Shown in pieces: positions 32,227 to 43,655 of a stretch of DNA of 64,000 bases (position 1 is its first letter; every line of letters starts with the position of its first letter). The stretch spans positions 13,207,094 through 13,271,093 of the forward strand of contig JAOANR010000002.1 of NCBI GenBank assembly GCA_030278955.1. The letters are read 5' to 3'. A model generated the notes under the pieces. That model was given only the letters and a program-made list of their open reading frames with translations. It ran no database searches and had not been told where the DNA came from. Source of the stretch: Hygrophila difformis. Its lineage: Eukaryota; Streptophyta; Magnoliopsida; Lamiales; Acanthaceae. The position numbers and the translations under genes are program-made.

Positions 32227-34262
32227 TGATGGGTGATTTTCACTACTCATATTTTACTACAAGCGGATGGTTGTCATCAACTAATAAAAACCGTTGAATA
32301 CCGGGTCGATCCACGAGGAATTCAGAATATTATTTCATTCTGGAGAAAACTTAGTCATTTTAAGTTCATTAATAATATATATATATTATATTTTGAAAAG
32401 AGTTTTTTTTTAATTCTAATGGTGATTAAATTAAAATGATAGCATTTAAAAATAAATATGAAGCAGATTAAAAATTTAAAATAATATAAATAAAGATAAG
32501 ATATATGCTTGTAATGATTTAGAACATGCCATCTTTATATAAAAGTGAAATTGCATAATGATTTAGCATTTCCCAATGTCTAAAAAGATCAATTTCAGCA
32601 GATTTAATTATTATATAAAGATTAAATATATGCCAATTTCCTAATTTTCATAATTTATAAAAACAGACTTCATGGAAGCAAATTAAATTATCTAACATTC
32701 TGCAATCATCAGTCTAGGCATAAATTTGAGTCGTTCCCAAGCATACAAATTTTCCTATTGTGATTAAACGACACATTTCATTTCCCATATCAGCGTGTAC
32801 ATGCCAGAATCTATTTTAATGTGATTTATTCCCAAGACCGGTAGTAAAATCTAATTTCCACTTTTTGTCTCCCGATTTAGCAAAGCAGAAATCATACATA
32901 TTAGATTCTAACATTTAAATTATGCAGACTAGTGTAAATAATCTAACAATTATGGTAAAATAACAATAAAACATGGTAATATGGATTTTAATACTAAATT
33001 TAGAATGTGAACAGATTAGAATTTTTATCAGATTATTGTAGACAAAATATGCAGAATGATCGATCCGTCCAGATTTAGCAGATTAAAAATGCAGATTTCA
33101 GATTTTTGCCAAAACATAATTGTCGATCAATTTTAGACATCCAATACATAATTCTAATACAAATTCTAACAGTTCTTGCAGATTAATCCAGTTTACACAG
33201 ATAAACATCAACATTTATTATACTTCCATAAAACATAAATTCGTACTTCAAGAGTGATTCTGAACTCCCGTTCTAGAATACTTTTAACACGAACAACATA
33301 GAAATCCATTTACAACATGGAAACAGTAGGAAGTTATGTTTAAAAGCAAATCCTAAATATTACAAAGCGAGAAAAAGAAAGACAACACCTAGAATGCGAA
33401 GAACACAGTCAGAAAGACGTTCTGATCACTTCCTCCGGTATGATTCGGTGTTACTGGCCTTATTCTCCAAAGTTGCAGAGCGTTTCCAGAGAGTTTCTGA
33501 TGATAAAATGAATCTGGCGAAAATGAGGAAGAAACGAGATTTAAGACCGTATTCGGGAGGTTAGAAAACCTCCAAACCGCGACTGTGGCGCCCAAAACGG
33601 CGCTCGGAAGGGGTTTCAGGCGCCGCCAAGAAGAGTCGGTGCATCCTGACAATTTTCCCAATTTTCTGATTGCGGTGCCCAAAGTGGCGCCTGGAGGCTG
33701 TTTTAGGCGCCGCCAAGAAGGTGCGGAGCATTCTGAAGCTTTTTCCCAATTTTCTGATTGCGGTGCCAAAAGTGGCGCCTGGAGGCTGTTTTAGCCGCCA
33801 CCAAGAAGGTGCAGAGCATTCTGAAAATTTTTCACATCTGAAATTTTTCTAAGTGTTGAAACGGTGCCTGATGCGGTGCTCGGAAGGCAATTTAGGCTCC
33901 GCCATGCCTGTGCGGAGCCTCCTGGGAAGATCTCAACTCCGAATTTTTCTAAGTCTGAATCTTGACGCATATCACATTAAATATTCCTTATTTTCCAAAA
34001 TAAAGCTTCCGAACATCACTTTTCATCATTTAAATGCCTGAAACAATATTGCAATTCATTAGGTTTGCCAAAGTCTTATTAAAAACAAATAAAAACATGA
34101 TAAATTTAACCTAAATAAGCCAAATCTAACCATGATCACTTGAAAAATAAAAACAGATGAAATACACCTAAAAGTGCAATAAATTAAGGTAAAATGCACT
34201 CGTTTTGGACATATTGTGGTACAATTCAAGCTTGTATAAGTGTGGTTTCACAGGGTGCATTA
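32227..34262 (-). mobile_element. 5' LTR of the LARD-like element
   Basis: Partner of 25476-27512, adjoining the primer site. Differences are scattered substitutions and a few small indels. Confidence 0.88.
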
Positions 34263-34267
34263 GAAGT

Positions 34268-34639
34268 GCTGCAAGATGACGTTATCCCGAGCGAAGAGGC
34301 GTCCTCATCCTCGCAGAAGGCTTATCCGCGCCAAACCGAATAAAGATGGGAGTAGACCGCCATTAATTCAAATTGGTGTCTTTTCGTAGGAAAGCACCTT
34401 CATCTGATATAAATAGAAAAATATAATGTTGCAAAAAGGGTTCAAAACTACCCAAAAATTTAATACAATGTCTATCTTTATTTTCCTGTACTTTACTTTT
34501 ATTTATTGCTTTCTTTAATTATTTCTCGCATTTTCTTTCATATAATTTTTACACGATGCTCTAGTTTCTAGCATTCCTTCGGATAGTCCTCATCCTGCTT
34601 TCCGTCTTAAAAGCACCATCTAGAAGATTAAGCGTTACT
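34268..34639 (+). other. Unassigned, possible LTR fragment with TATA-like box
   Basis: GATATAAATAG near 34400 followed by T-rich sequence resembles an LTR U3/R junction, but no partner copy was found. It leads directly into Tat-type pol, so a large internal deletion is likely. Confidence 0.35.
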
Positions 34640-35061
34640 CCGAAATGAAAGTAACAAAATCCAAAGCTATAATGGAGATATCTCCTCTTCGGACAGTGAA
34701 GGAAGTGCAAAGTTTACTCAGGAAAGTAATTAAACTTCCATAGGCGTTTCATAGTAAACGCCGCGGGAAAGTAAAACCTATCAAAAAGCTTCTTCGGGAC
34801 GTGACAAGATCACAAGTGCAATGGGATGAACCCCAACAACAAGCACTTGATGTAATCAAAAGAGCATTAGTTAGCCCACCAGTATTGGTGCCCCTAGAAG
34901 GGATAAGAAGTTTAAGCTTTACGTGGCATCCTCAAGTCATGCCATCGCTTGTCTTCTTGCCCAAGATTGGGATGATGGGAAGGAGCGGGCCATCTACCAT
35001 TTGATTAAGACACTAGCCGGACACAAAATCAATTATTCCATCGCAGAGAAGATATGCAATC
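34640..35061 (+). pseudogene. Tat-lineage Ty3/gypsy pol remnant, part 1 (RT end, RNase H)
   Basis: AIMEISPLRTVKEVQSL is the RT end typical of Tat/Ogre elements; DEPQQQALDVIKRALVSPPV and the INYSIAEKIC end begin RNase H. Stops and frameshifts occur (a TAG near 34740). The frame is interrupted at 35061 by Tekay element 2 and resumes at 46202. Confidence 0.8.
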
Positions 35062-37586
35062 AGTAATACCCGAGAATTTTGCAACTTAAAACAAATAATT
35101 AAATAAATAAATAATAAATAAAATAAACACAATAAATAAATAAATTCAGCAAATAAATGAATAAGGATAAGGAAATGAGAAATGAAATTTAACTTAAAAA
35201 GGAATTAAAGGAATTAAATTAAATAAAAAGAATTAATTGAAGATAAATAAATTGTACACCGAAACCCGAGTAAAAATTTAGAGAGGAAATAGGAACCCGA
35301 AGATGGCCCGGAAATCGGAATCCGGGAGCATAGGGGGATAGAAGTCCGAAAGAGAGGAGGAAAGGCACGACGGATAGCACGACCCGCCCGGACCGAAGTC
35401 CAGGCGAGTGCCGCGTGGTAAAGGGGGAAAGGGCGCGCCACGACCGCGCCAACGGACAGATTCGCCGGTTGCGAGATTCACTCGCCCGAATCCGGATTTT
35501 CCGACTTCGGTTGAACACCTTTCGGCTCAAGACTCCCCAAGGCCGACCTTGGACGTCCCTAGGTCGTGCCTATCTATAAATAACACCTCTTGGAAGCCCC
35601 AAACACTTTTCAAAACCCTATGAGACTCTCTATACACAAAACCCTAGATCTGGAAGTCATCGGAGGCACCAAAACCAAGCCGGAGACTGTTTGGACGAAT
35701 TCGGAAGTCTTCCAACGTCGTGGTAAGTCTGATCCGTTCATCCATCTCATTTTTAATTCAAAAACGAAACCCAAACTCTCTTCTTTTCTTCTCTACACCC
35801 CGAATCGGATCTAGAACGAAGAACCCGACGGACGGAGAGGATAAACGGTGGACTGGAAGCCACGCTTCCGAACCCGACAATCCCGGACGACTACAAATCT
35901 GTAAGTTGACACTTACATGATTTTGGGAGTAGTTAAAACACGTAAAACTAAAAGTTTAATCGAAACTTTTGTAAATCTGTCAACATGTGATTTCTACCGG
36001 CGCAGCAAATTTGTCTAATTTTTCCGAACCTTTAAGTCTTCAAACGAAAAAACTTAAAACACAAAAAACGTTCTTAAGGCCTAGATCTAGCTCCTGTAAA
36101 ATTTTCAGAATTTTTCGTGATGATTTGTTACATGAAATCCACCCGAAACCGAACTGCTGAAACTTGGATCTTGAATTTCTTGACAGAACTTAGGTCTGAA
36201 CTTGATGACGTTTTTGACTAGGGTTCTAAGCCGATTTAGATCTTTAGCCGAACATGAAAGTTGTAGAAAAATGTCTTAAGAAGGTCTCTGTAAAATTTCA
36301 TTAACTTTGGAGTTGATTTGCTATGGTAGATCTTGATAATCTTTAACTGCTATACACGAAATTCGGACAGCTTAATGATATGACGAAAAATTGATGTTTT
36401 TGATCTGTTTCGGTATCTCAGATTGAAAAAGTTAAAACATGAAAGTTGTTCATCTCGATGTTTCTGAGTCAGTGATAAATGTTCAGAATTTTTGAACTTA
36501 AATCTGATTTTAAATTAATTTTAGAGTAAACAGCGGTTTACCGGGTCAAATATTGAAATCTTGTTGAAACGGTGAAACTAGGCTTTAAGGTTTAAACGAG
36601 TAGAAGACTCTTTGAAATAAATACATGAAATCTGGAATTTAGGAAATCCCCTTTACAAACTTGATCTTTTAAAATTAGGGGGTGAGTGCTCTGCAGAGTG
36701 CCCTCCTAACGATTCACTTCGTGCCTTTATGGACGATGGTGACCCGCGCGAAAATTTGAGATATGATATTGCCAAAACGGCATGAGATATATGGCCTACA
36801 CTCACGTGAATATCGACATGGGTTTCTCGAGGCTCCGGAGTGGTACTGGGTATGGCAGATACGGCTGCGGCCGCCGGTTTCCGGCTAAACTTGTTGATAT
36901 CGCGATGCAATCGTGAAACACTTGAAATTACTAAATCGGGGATGTAATGGGGAATTAAAATTGAATTGGATTATTTATAGTTGTCGTTTAAATTGTTAAA
37001 TGCTTTGTTTAAATTAATTATGGCTTTCATTTTTAAATTATGCTAAATGTATTGTTGTCTCGTGCGAAAAAAATATTATGCAAATTGGTTAAATAATTAA
37101 ATTGAATTGTTTATGGCATTATCATGTTTTTATGTAAATATTAAATTAATGGATTTTAAACCCTACGATCATGCATGTGTTAACTTACTCAGCAAGTTGT
37201 GCTGACCAAACCGTTTATTTTTCCTTTTTTCTTACAGAGTATGTGGAACAAACATGAGCACGTTCATGCATGGGGGGACTTATATTTTGCGAAACTTATT
37301 ATTTAAATTCTTGCATTAGACGATAGAATAAACCGGCCTGTTTAACCCGTGTTTTGACCATGTCGGTCTTATTTACATTTCCGCTGCAATATTATACTTA
37401 AATATTATTTCCGCTGCATTATGATATTATTATTTTCGAGACTATATTGTATGGGTTGTTTGCAAATGTTTTAAATACTTAAATACCTAGCCTTGCATCT
37501 CTTTAGTAAGCCGGAGAAACCGTGTCTTACTAAGGAGGTGTGGCGGTGACATCCCGACCTGGGTGACCAAAAATCGGGGTGTTACA
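35062..37586 (+). mobile_element. 5' LTR of Tekay element 2
   Basis: It begins AGTAATACCCGAG (TG start mutated) and ends GGGGTGTTACA. A CGCG-rich block (35408-35470) lies upstream of TATAAATA at 35575-35582, the likely promoter. Confidence 0.93.
35575..35582 (+). promoter_or_regulatory. TATA box of Tekay element 2 LTR
   Basis: TATAAATA, also present at the same place in the 3' LTR (44180-44187), downstream of a GCGCG-rich stretch. Confidence 0.7.
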
Positions 37587-37588
37587 AG

Positions 37589-37602
37589 TTGGTATCAGAG
37601 GC
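37589..37602 (+). other. Primer binding site (initiator tRNA-Met)
   Basis: TTGGTATCAGAGG begins two bases after the LTR end, matching the complement of the tRNA-iMet 3' end used by chromoviruses. Confidence 0.9.
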
Positions 37603-37803
37603 CGGCTATTTTTAAACTATTATTTTTAAACCATTATTATTTTTAAACTACTATTAATATTTTGACTATTATTATAAATTTTTAAGTATTATTTCCATGG
37701 AAAAATTTTTATTTTAAAACGCATGGAAGAAAATATATATATAGTGCATGAACTATTTTTGGGGGGAAATGAATTTGCATATTGCATCTCTTGTATGTAG
37801 AGA

Positions 37804-37880
37804 ACTTAGAATCTTGGAGAATTTTAACTTAGAATCTTGGCGAAGTTTAACCTAGAATCTTGGCGAATACTAACTTAGAT
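37804..37880 (+). repeat. 23 bp tandem repeats in the Tekay leader
   Basis: CTTAGAATCTTGGCGAATTTAA-like units occur about three and a half times, right before the upstream ORF. Confidence 0.8.
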
Positions 37881-37896
37881 CTTTTGCTTGCACTAG

Positions 37897-38232
37897 ATGG
37901 CTAGTCAAGATATGATGCACTTGATGATCAAAATGATGAATGTTCACATTGATTCCCAACAAACCATAGAACAAATGAAACATCGTATGGCTCACTTGGA
38001 GGCAAATCTGCACCACTTGGGCAACTTGAGAGAGGCGGATCACCACCGCATAAACCAACTCGAACGCCGAGTCCAAACCCTCACTACGCAAAACCTAATC
38101 CTGAAGGAACACATCGATGCTCATGGAAAAGACTTGAACACCATCTTTGACGATCTACTGCCGCCAAGTTCGGAGGAGGAAGACCCGGAGGAGGATCCCG
38201 CTACCCCACCGGAGGACGTCTTGAGACGCTAG
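37897..38232 (+). CDS. Upstream ORF of Tekay element 2 (111 aa, coiled-coil-like)
   Basis: An intact ORF sits between the primer site and gag. It starts MASQDMMHLMIKMMNVHIDS and has hydrophobic residues in heptad-like spacing (HRMAHLEANLHHLGNL, HHRINQLERRVQTLTT), followed by an acidic, proline-rich tail (PPSSEEEDPEEDPATPPED). No zinc knuckle or protease motif is present. It is 350 bp upstream of gag and in good context after the leader repeats. I do not recognise it; chromovirus genomes usually start with gag. It could be a self-associating accessory protein or a regulatory upstream ORF. It has stayed open while pol has gained several lesions. Confidence 0.55.
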   Translation: MASQDMMHLMIKMMNVHIDSQQTIEQMKHRMAHLEANLHHLGNLREADHHRINQLERRVQTLTTQNLILKEHIDAHGKDLNTIFDDLLPPSSEEEDPEEDPATPPEDVLRR

Positions 38233-38360
38233 AAATTCTATTTATAGTAGATACGAGTACTATTTTGTTAGGAAAATATTTCTACTTTTGTATACCTTCC
38301 CGCTTGTACTAAAATTTCTTTTAAGGAAATAAAATGCCCGATTTGTTCATAATAAATCGA

Positions 38361-38388
38361 AAATATATATATATATATATATATATAA
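38361..38388. repeat. (TA)n microsatellite
   Basis: A run of about 13 TA units in the leader between the upstream ORF and gag. Confidence 0.9.
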
Positions 38389-38582
38389 AGTGTGGACAGA
38401 TCTGTCCGATGAAAAAAAATCGAAAAAAAATAAAATAAATTAAAATAAAACCCAGAAGCGTACGACGCTTCTTAGTTCGATCGAGCACCACGTGCGAAAT
38501 TACAAAACACATACACATTTTTAGAAATTGTTTAGACTATATGTTAATTTCACAAGTCCTAATCCACCCTATTTGTAACAGA

Positions 38583-39710
38583 ATGGCACCCAGAGCAAGA
38601 GGAAGAACTCAACCCACTCCCCAAACCACTACTGAAACACCTACTGAAACACCTCCAAATGTCACGGCACCGGCTCAACTGGTAGAGGAACAACCCCAAG
38701 GTGCGCAGGATGCTCCCGCACCGAACAATGTGGGCGATCGTCTTCGGACGATAGAGGAGGTCTTGATTGCGCTAGGGAACGTGCAAGTCAACCAGGGCCA
38801 AGCTGCGGCGGTACCTCCGCCCCAAGCTCGCCCCAACTATCTGGCAATGGTGAATCCCTACCAGCCACCCCACTATGCTGGTGAGGAGGATCCTGCCAAA
38901 CTGGAAGAATGGATCCGAACCTTCGACAAGCTGCTGGGAGCAGTCAAATGTCCGGAAGGAGAGAGAGTGCACGTCGCTTCGTACTACTTGGGAGGCGAAG
39001 CAGACGACTGGTGGCAGGCAACTCAAGCCAAGCTGACTGAAGATGACGAGCCCTACTCTTGGGCGGAAATGATGGAACTACTCAGGCATCGATTCTATCC
39101 CTTGAGTACTAAATTAGCGATGTATGAGGAATTCTTGTCGCTGAAGCAAGGAGGCCATACTGTGCAGGAGTACTACACTCGTTTCAAGGAACTAGTAAGG
39201 TTCGCACCAAGGCTAGTACCCACGGATGCAGAGAAAGCACAGAAGTTCGAGATGGGACTGAACCTGTCTGTTCGCGAGGTGATCGCGGGGGTACACTACC
39301 CCGATTTGCAAGCTGTGTATGACCGCGCTGTGGCAGTAGCGCGTGTGCAACAACTGAAGAGAAGGGTGAGTGGGGAGTCCAGCAGGGGTCCCCAAGACAT
39401 GAGAAACCGGGACGCGAGAAGCGAGAACAACACGGGAAGGAACGAACAGCGGAGAGGGTCGAATAGGCCACAACAAACCAACAATGGGAGGAGGTTTAAC
39501 CAAGAAGAACCGGTACCACCCTGCCCAAGATGTGGACGACCCCATCTGGCGAGGGGATGCCCTCAACAGGGCGCCTGCTTCCGATGTGGTCGTATGGGTC
39601 ACATTCGTCGGGATTGCCGAACAAGGATGGAGAACATAACAAAGAGGGATGATTTGGTCATGGGGCCGGAACAGCCTCAGAACCAAAATGGGCGGAACGG
39701 AAATAACTAG
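38583..39710 (+). CDS. Gag of Tekay element 2
   Basis: About 375 residues. The start chosen is ATG at 38583 (MAPRARGRTQ), as in related elements; an in-frame ATG lies 42 bases upstream. After a Gln/Pro-rich N-terminus come the capsid-like retrotransposon gag domain (KLEEWIRTFDKLLGAVKCPE, YYLGGEADDWWQA, FYPLSTKLAMYEEFLSLKQG) and a zinc knuckle CFRCGRMGHIRRDC near residue 335, preceded by CPRCGRPHLARGC. It forms the virus-like particle and packages RNA. It ends at a TAG where the related element has Gln, with the same frame continuing into protease, so the stop is either a C-to-T mutation or a readthrough site. Confidence 0.9.
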   Translation: MAPRARGRTQPTPQTTTETPTETPPNVTAPAQLVEEQPQGAQDAPAPNNVGDRLRTIEEVLIALGNVQVNQGQAAAVPPPQARPNYLAMVNPYQPPHYAGEEDPAKLEEWIRTFDKLLGAVKCPEGERVHVASYYLGGEADDWWQATQAKLTEDDEPYSWAEMMELLRHRFYPLSTKLAMYEEFLSLKQGGHTVQEYYTRFKELVRFAPRLVPTDAEKAQKFEMGLNLSVREVIAGVHYPDLQAVYDRAVAVARVQQLKRRVSGESSRGPQDMRNRDARSENNTGRNEQRRGSNRPQQTNNGRRFNQEEPVPPCPRCGRPHLARGCPQQGACFRCGRMGHIRRDCRTRMENITKRDDLVMGPEQPQNQNGRNGNN

Positions 39711-42700
39711 GGGTATAGACCCCCTCAAAACCAATTTAGGCCGCCGAATCAGAACCAGGACCAACGACCTCCGCCACCGCAGAATCAAAACCAACAGCAA
39801 AATCAGCAGCAGAATGCGAATCAGCAGGGCAACCAAGGACGCCCTATGGGGAGGCTCAACGTGGTTAACCAGGCGGACGTGCCTGCACAAGGAGAAGTGA
39901 TGGCAGGTACATTTCATGTTTTGAATACACCCCTTAGAGTTCTATTTGATTCTGGAGCTAGTTTCTCAATCATAGCATCAAGAATAGTGCCTGAGTTAGA
40001 TCTACCTAAGCGCGAGGGAATTAGCTTAGGAATTCAATTGCCTTCTGGAGAAGTAGTATCTTGCTCTAAACGATATAACAGAATTCCTATAGTGATAAAG
40101 AACGTAGAATTCTTGGCGAACTTAGTAGAATTTAACTTAAGAGACTTTGACATCATACTGGGGATGGATTGGTTATCCCAGTATAAAGCGGTGATCGAAT
40201 GCCAAAAACAAAAGATCACCTTGTCAAAAAGTAGGGGAAAGAGAGTTATCTTTTAGTCTCAGCCCCCTAAGAAGAGTAACAAAATCGTTAGTGCACTCAA
40301 ACTAAGTAACTTGATGCGTAAGGGGTATGAGCTCTATGCGTGCTACGTGCACAACCTTAAGGCGGAAGACAACAAGGTTGACAGCATACCAGTGGTAAGA
40401 GAATACCCGGATGTGTTTCCTGAAGACATCCCGGGCATGCCACCTGAGCGAGATCTTGAATTCACGATAGATCTCGTTCCGGGCACAGAGCCTGTCTCAA
40501 AAGCTCCGTACCGGATGGCACCACTGGAAATGAAGGAGTTAAAGGACCAACTCAAGGAGCTGTTAGCAAAAGGGTACATAAGGCCGAGTACTCGCCCCTG
40601 GGGAGCACCGGTTTTATTTGTTAAGAAGAAAGACGGAGGATTACGTCTTTGCATAGACTATCGAGGGTTAAACCAAGTGACTATGAAGAATAAGTACCCT
40701 TTGCCGAGAATAGAGGATCTATTTGATCAACTGAAAGGGAGCTTCAGTATTCCCGAAGATCGACTTACGATCTGGGTATCACGAGTTGAGAATTGCTGAG
40801 AAAGACATTCCGAAGACGGCGTTTCGAACTCGATATGGCCACTACGAGTTCACAGTGTTATCCTTTGGGTTAACAAATGCTCCGGCAATGTTCATGAACC
40901 TCATGAACAATGTATTTCGAGAGCTGTTAGATCAGTGTGTAGTGGTGTTCATTGATGACATCCTGATCTGCTCGAAAAGTGAGGAGGAGCATGCCCAGCA
41001 CTTGCACCAAGTGTTAGGGACCTTGCGAAAGAATCAGCTATACGGAAAATTGTCCAAATGCGATTTTTGGTTGAAGGAGGTAGCATTTCTTGGACACATA
41101 GTATCCGCTGATGGAGTTTCAGTGGATCGGCAAAAGTCTCTGCCGTAACTGAATGGGCAACTCCAAAGAGCCAAACTGAGATAAGGAGTTTCCTTGGATT
41201 AGCCGGGTACTATAGACGGTTCGTGAAGGATTTTTCGAAAATCGCACGACCTTTGACCCAGCTACTGAAGAAGGGAGTAAAATACGTGTGGACAGAGGCT
41301 TGTGAGACAGCGTTTCAAGAGCTGAAGAAACGACTCACAACCACACCCGTATTGACACTACCATCAGAGAATGGTGACTTCGAAGTTTACAGCGATGCTT
41401 CGAAGGAAGGTTTAGGTTGTGTCTTGATGCAAGACTCGAGAGTCGTAGCGTATGCATCACGCCAACTAAAACCTCGGGAAAACCAAGAAAGGTAAGTCCA
41501 AACAACGCTGATGCTGACCTCCCTAATGTGCCCAATGACAATGGGATCCCTCAACGGTTCTTAGACGCTCTTCCATATTGTTGGGCACAGGAGGCGCTTG
41601 CTCTTATCCGACACACGACCTGGAGTTGGCAGCGGTCGTTTTCGCTCTCAAGATATGGATACATTATCTTTATGGGCGGAAGTGTCGAATGTTCACCGAC
41701 CACAAGAGCTTGAAGTATATATTCACTCAGAAGGAGTTGAATTTGAGACAGCGAAGGTGGTTGGAACTTATTAAAGACTACGATTTAGAGATATCCTACC
41801 ACGAGGGGAAGGCGAATGTGGTATCTGATGCCCTAAGTCGGAAAACCCAACACGTGATGAACTCGTTGGTAATTCCGCCGGCATTGTACATGGATTTAGC
41901 GAGATTGGACGTGGAACTTGTGCATCCGGGCACAGTGAGTGACACGATCAATGCCATGATCGTAGAAACTTCAATATTGGATGAGATTAGGCTCGCCCAA
42001 CCGGGCGACGCGAAATTAGAAAAGATAAAGGGGTATATTGCCGAGGGAAAGGCAATAGGATTTGTTGTCCACGAGGATGGAAGCATTCGTTTCAAAGGGA
42101 GATGGTGTGTGCCTCAAAAGTGTGCCGAGTTGAAGGGAAAGTTGATGGAAGAAGGGCACAACACGCCATACTCAGTGCATCCCGGAGGCGACAAGCTTTA
42201 CAAAGATCTAAAGAAGATCTATTGGTGGCCGGGAATGAAGAAGGAAGTGGCAGACTTCGTGGCGAAATGTCTCACCTGCCAAAAGGTTAAGGCAGTGCGA
42301 CATAAACCCTTAGGGTTGATGCAACCACTAGAGATTCCAAGTTGGAAGTGGGATAGCATCTCAATGGATTTTGTCTCGGGATTACCCCGATCACCTAAAG
42401 GCATGAACAAGATTTGGGTGATTGTGGATAGGCTAGCGAAGACAGCCATATTTATCCCGATGAAGGACACGTGGACTATGGACCAACTGGCCTGAGCCTA
42501 CGTTGATAATGTGGTACGACGACATGGAGTACCATATGACATCATTTCCGACAGAGACAGTAGATTTGTCTCTCACTTTTGGACGGAGTTAAAAAAAGCT
42601 CTCGGTACTCAAATCAAAATGAGCACCGCATTCCACCAAATGACGGATGGTCAAACCGAGAGAACAATCCAAACACTAGAAGACATGCTGAGAGCATGCG

Positions 42701-43432
42701 TGTTGGAATTTAAGGGAAATTGGGAATCCCATTTACCCTTAATCGAATTTTCTTATAATAATAGCTACCATGCTAGCATTGGCATGGCACCATTCGAGGC
42801 GTTGTATGGACAAAGGTGCCAAAGCCCGTCGAGCTGGGAAGAAAACGATAAGTCGGTGGTAGTGGGACCACAACTTATCGAGTACATGGCTCAACAAATC
42901 AAAGTGATTCAAGGAAAAATGAAAGCCGCTCAAGACCGTCAGAAGAGTTACGCTGACGTGAAACGACGAGACCTAGAATTTCAAGTGGGAGATAGGGACA
43001 TGCTAAAGATATCACCCATGAAGGGGGTGATGCGCTTTGGCAAACGAGGAAAGTTGAGTCCTCGATACATAGGACCTTACGAAATTCTAGAACGAGTCGG
43101 AAATTTGGCCTACCGACTGGCTTTACCGCCACAACTAGATCGAGTTCATAATGTTTTCCATGTCTCACAACTAAAGAAGTACGTGCCAGACCCGACACAT
43201 GTACTTCAACCGGAAGTAATCGAACTCGATGAGGATCTGACTTATGAAGAAGTCCCAGTGCGAAATTCTGGACACTAAGGAGCGAGTAACAAGGAACAAA
43301 ACCATTAAAATGATCAAGGTTCTTTGGTCGAACCACGAAAGTGAGACGGCAACTTGGGAGGTAGAATCCGACATGAGAGAACGCTACCCGACATTGTTCC
43401 AAACCGACACCGACACAGTTATGGGGACATAA
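39711..43432 (+). pseudogene. Broken pol of Tekay element 2
   Basis: Domains in order: protease (LFDSGASFSII near 39948), RT ([20 protein letters not shown], catalytic [10 protein letters not shown] near 40950), RNase H ([16 protein letters not shown] near 41390; continues [18 protein letters not shown]), integrase zinc finger ([11 protein letters not shown]...CLTCQK), catalytic core ([31 protein letters not shown]) and C-terminal chromodomain (MIKVLWSNHESETATWEVE). Lesions: TAG at 40254, 1-nt frameshifts near 40738, 41128 and 43260, a ~120 bp foreign insertion in RNase H (about 41482-41603), and TGA at 42493. No complete enzyme set can be made. Confidence 0.93.
41482..41603. other. ~120 bp insertion inside RNase H
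   Basis: The RNase H frame is intact up to [12 protein letters not shown] and resumes at YPTHDLELA. The sequence between has no counterpart in Tekay element 1. It starts near AAGGTAAGT and includes a CACAGG, but removing it as an intron at those sites does not restore the frame. The source is unknown. Confidence 0.75.
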
Positions 43433-43616
43433 TTGCAATCTTAAAGGGGAGAGGATGTCATACCATCTATTTTTCAAACAAATTTAAATTGTTTTGAACT
43501 ACGTTATGGCTTGATCCCTTCACAGGGTACGTAGGCAGCTTAGAAGTTTTAATTCTAAGTTCAGTCACAAAATAATAAAACAAACAAAAGACCTTAGCAC
43601 GAGAAAAGCCGAAACA

Positions 43617-43655
43617 CAACTTCGAGGACGAAGTTGATTCTTAAGGAGGGTAGAC
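43617..43655 (+). other. Hairpin and PPT of Tekay element 2
   Basis: The stem CAACTTCG/CGAAGTTG (loop AGGA, 43617-43636) is followed by TTAAGGAGGGTAGAC and the 3' LTR start at 43656. Confidence 0.85.

Larger units (their letters stand above)
25476..34262 (-). mobile_element. Non-coding LARD-like LTR retrotransposon, Athila-type primer site
   Basis: The two LTRs (25476-27512, 32227-34262; about 2037 and 2036 bp) begin TGATG and end CATCA (mutated to CATTA on the right), with the 5 bp duplication GAAGT at 25471-25475 and 34263-34267. On the minus strand the internal region starts with an Asp-tRNA primer site and ends in a purine-rich AAGTGTGAGGATGT. The 4.7 kb internal region has no credible coding sequence, so movement would depend on proteins in trans, probably from an Athila relative. 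Confidence 0.9.

Noticed and set aside
34801..35004. Small independent gene before Tekay element 2
   Set aside because: The residues are Tat RNase H and continue beyond the Tekay insertion.
42899..43477. 192-codon minus-strand frame
   Set aside because: It is a shadow of the Tekay integrase and chromodomain coding strand.
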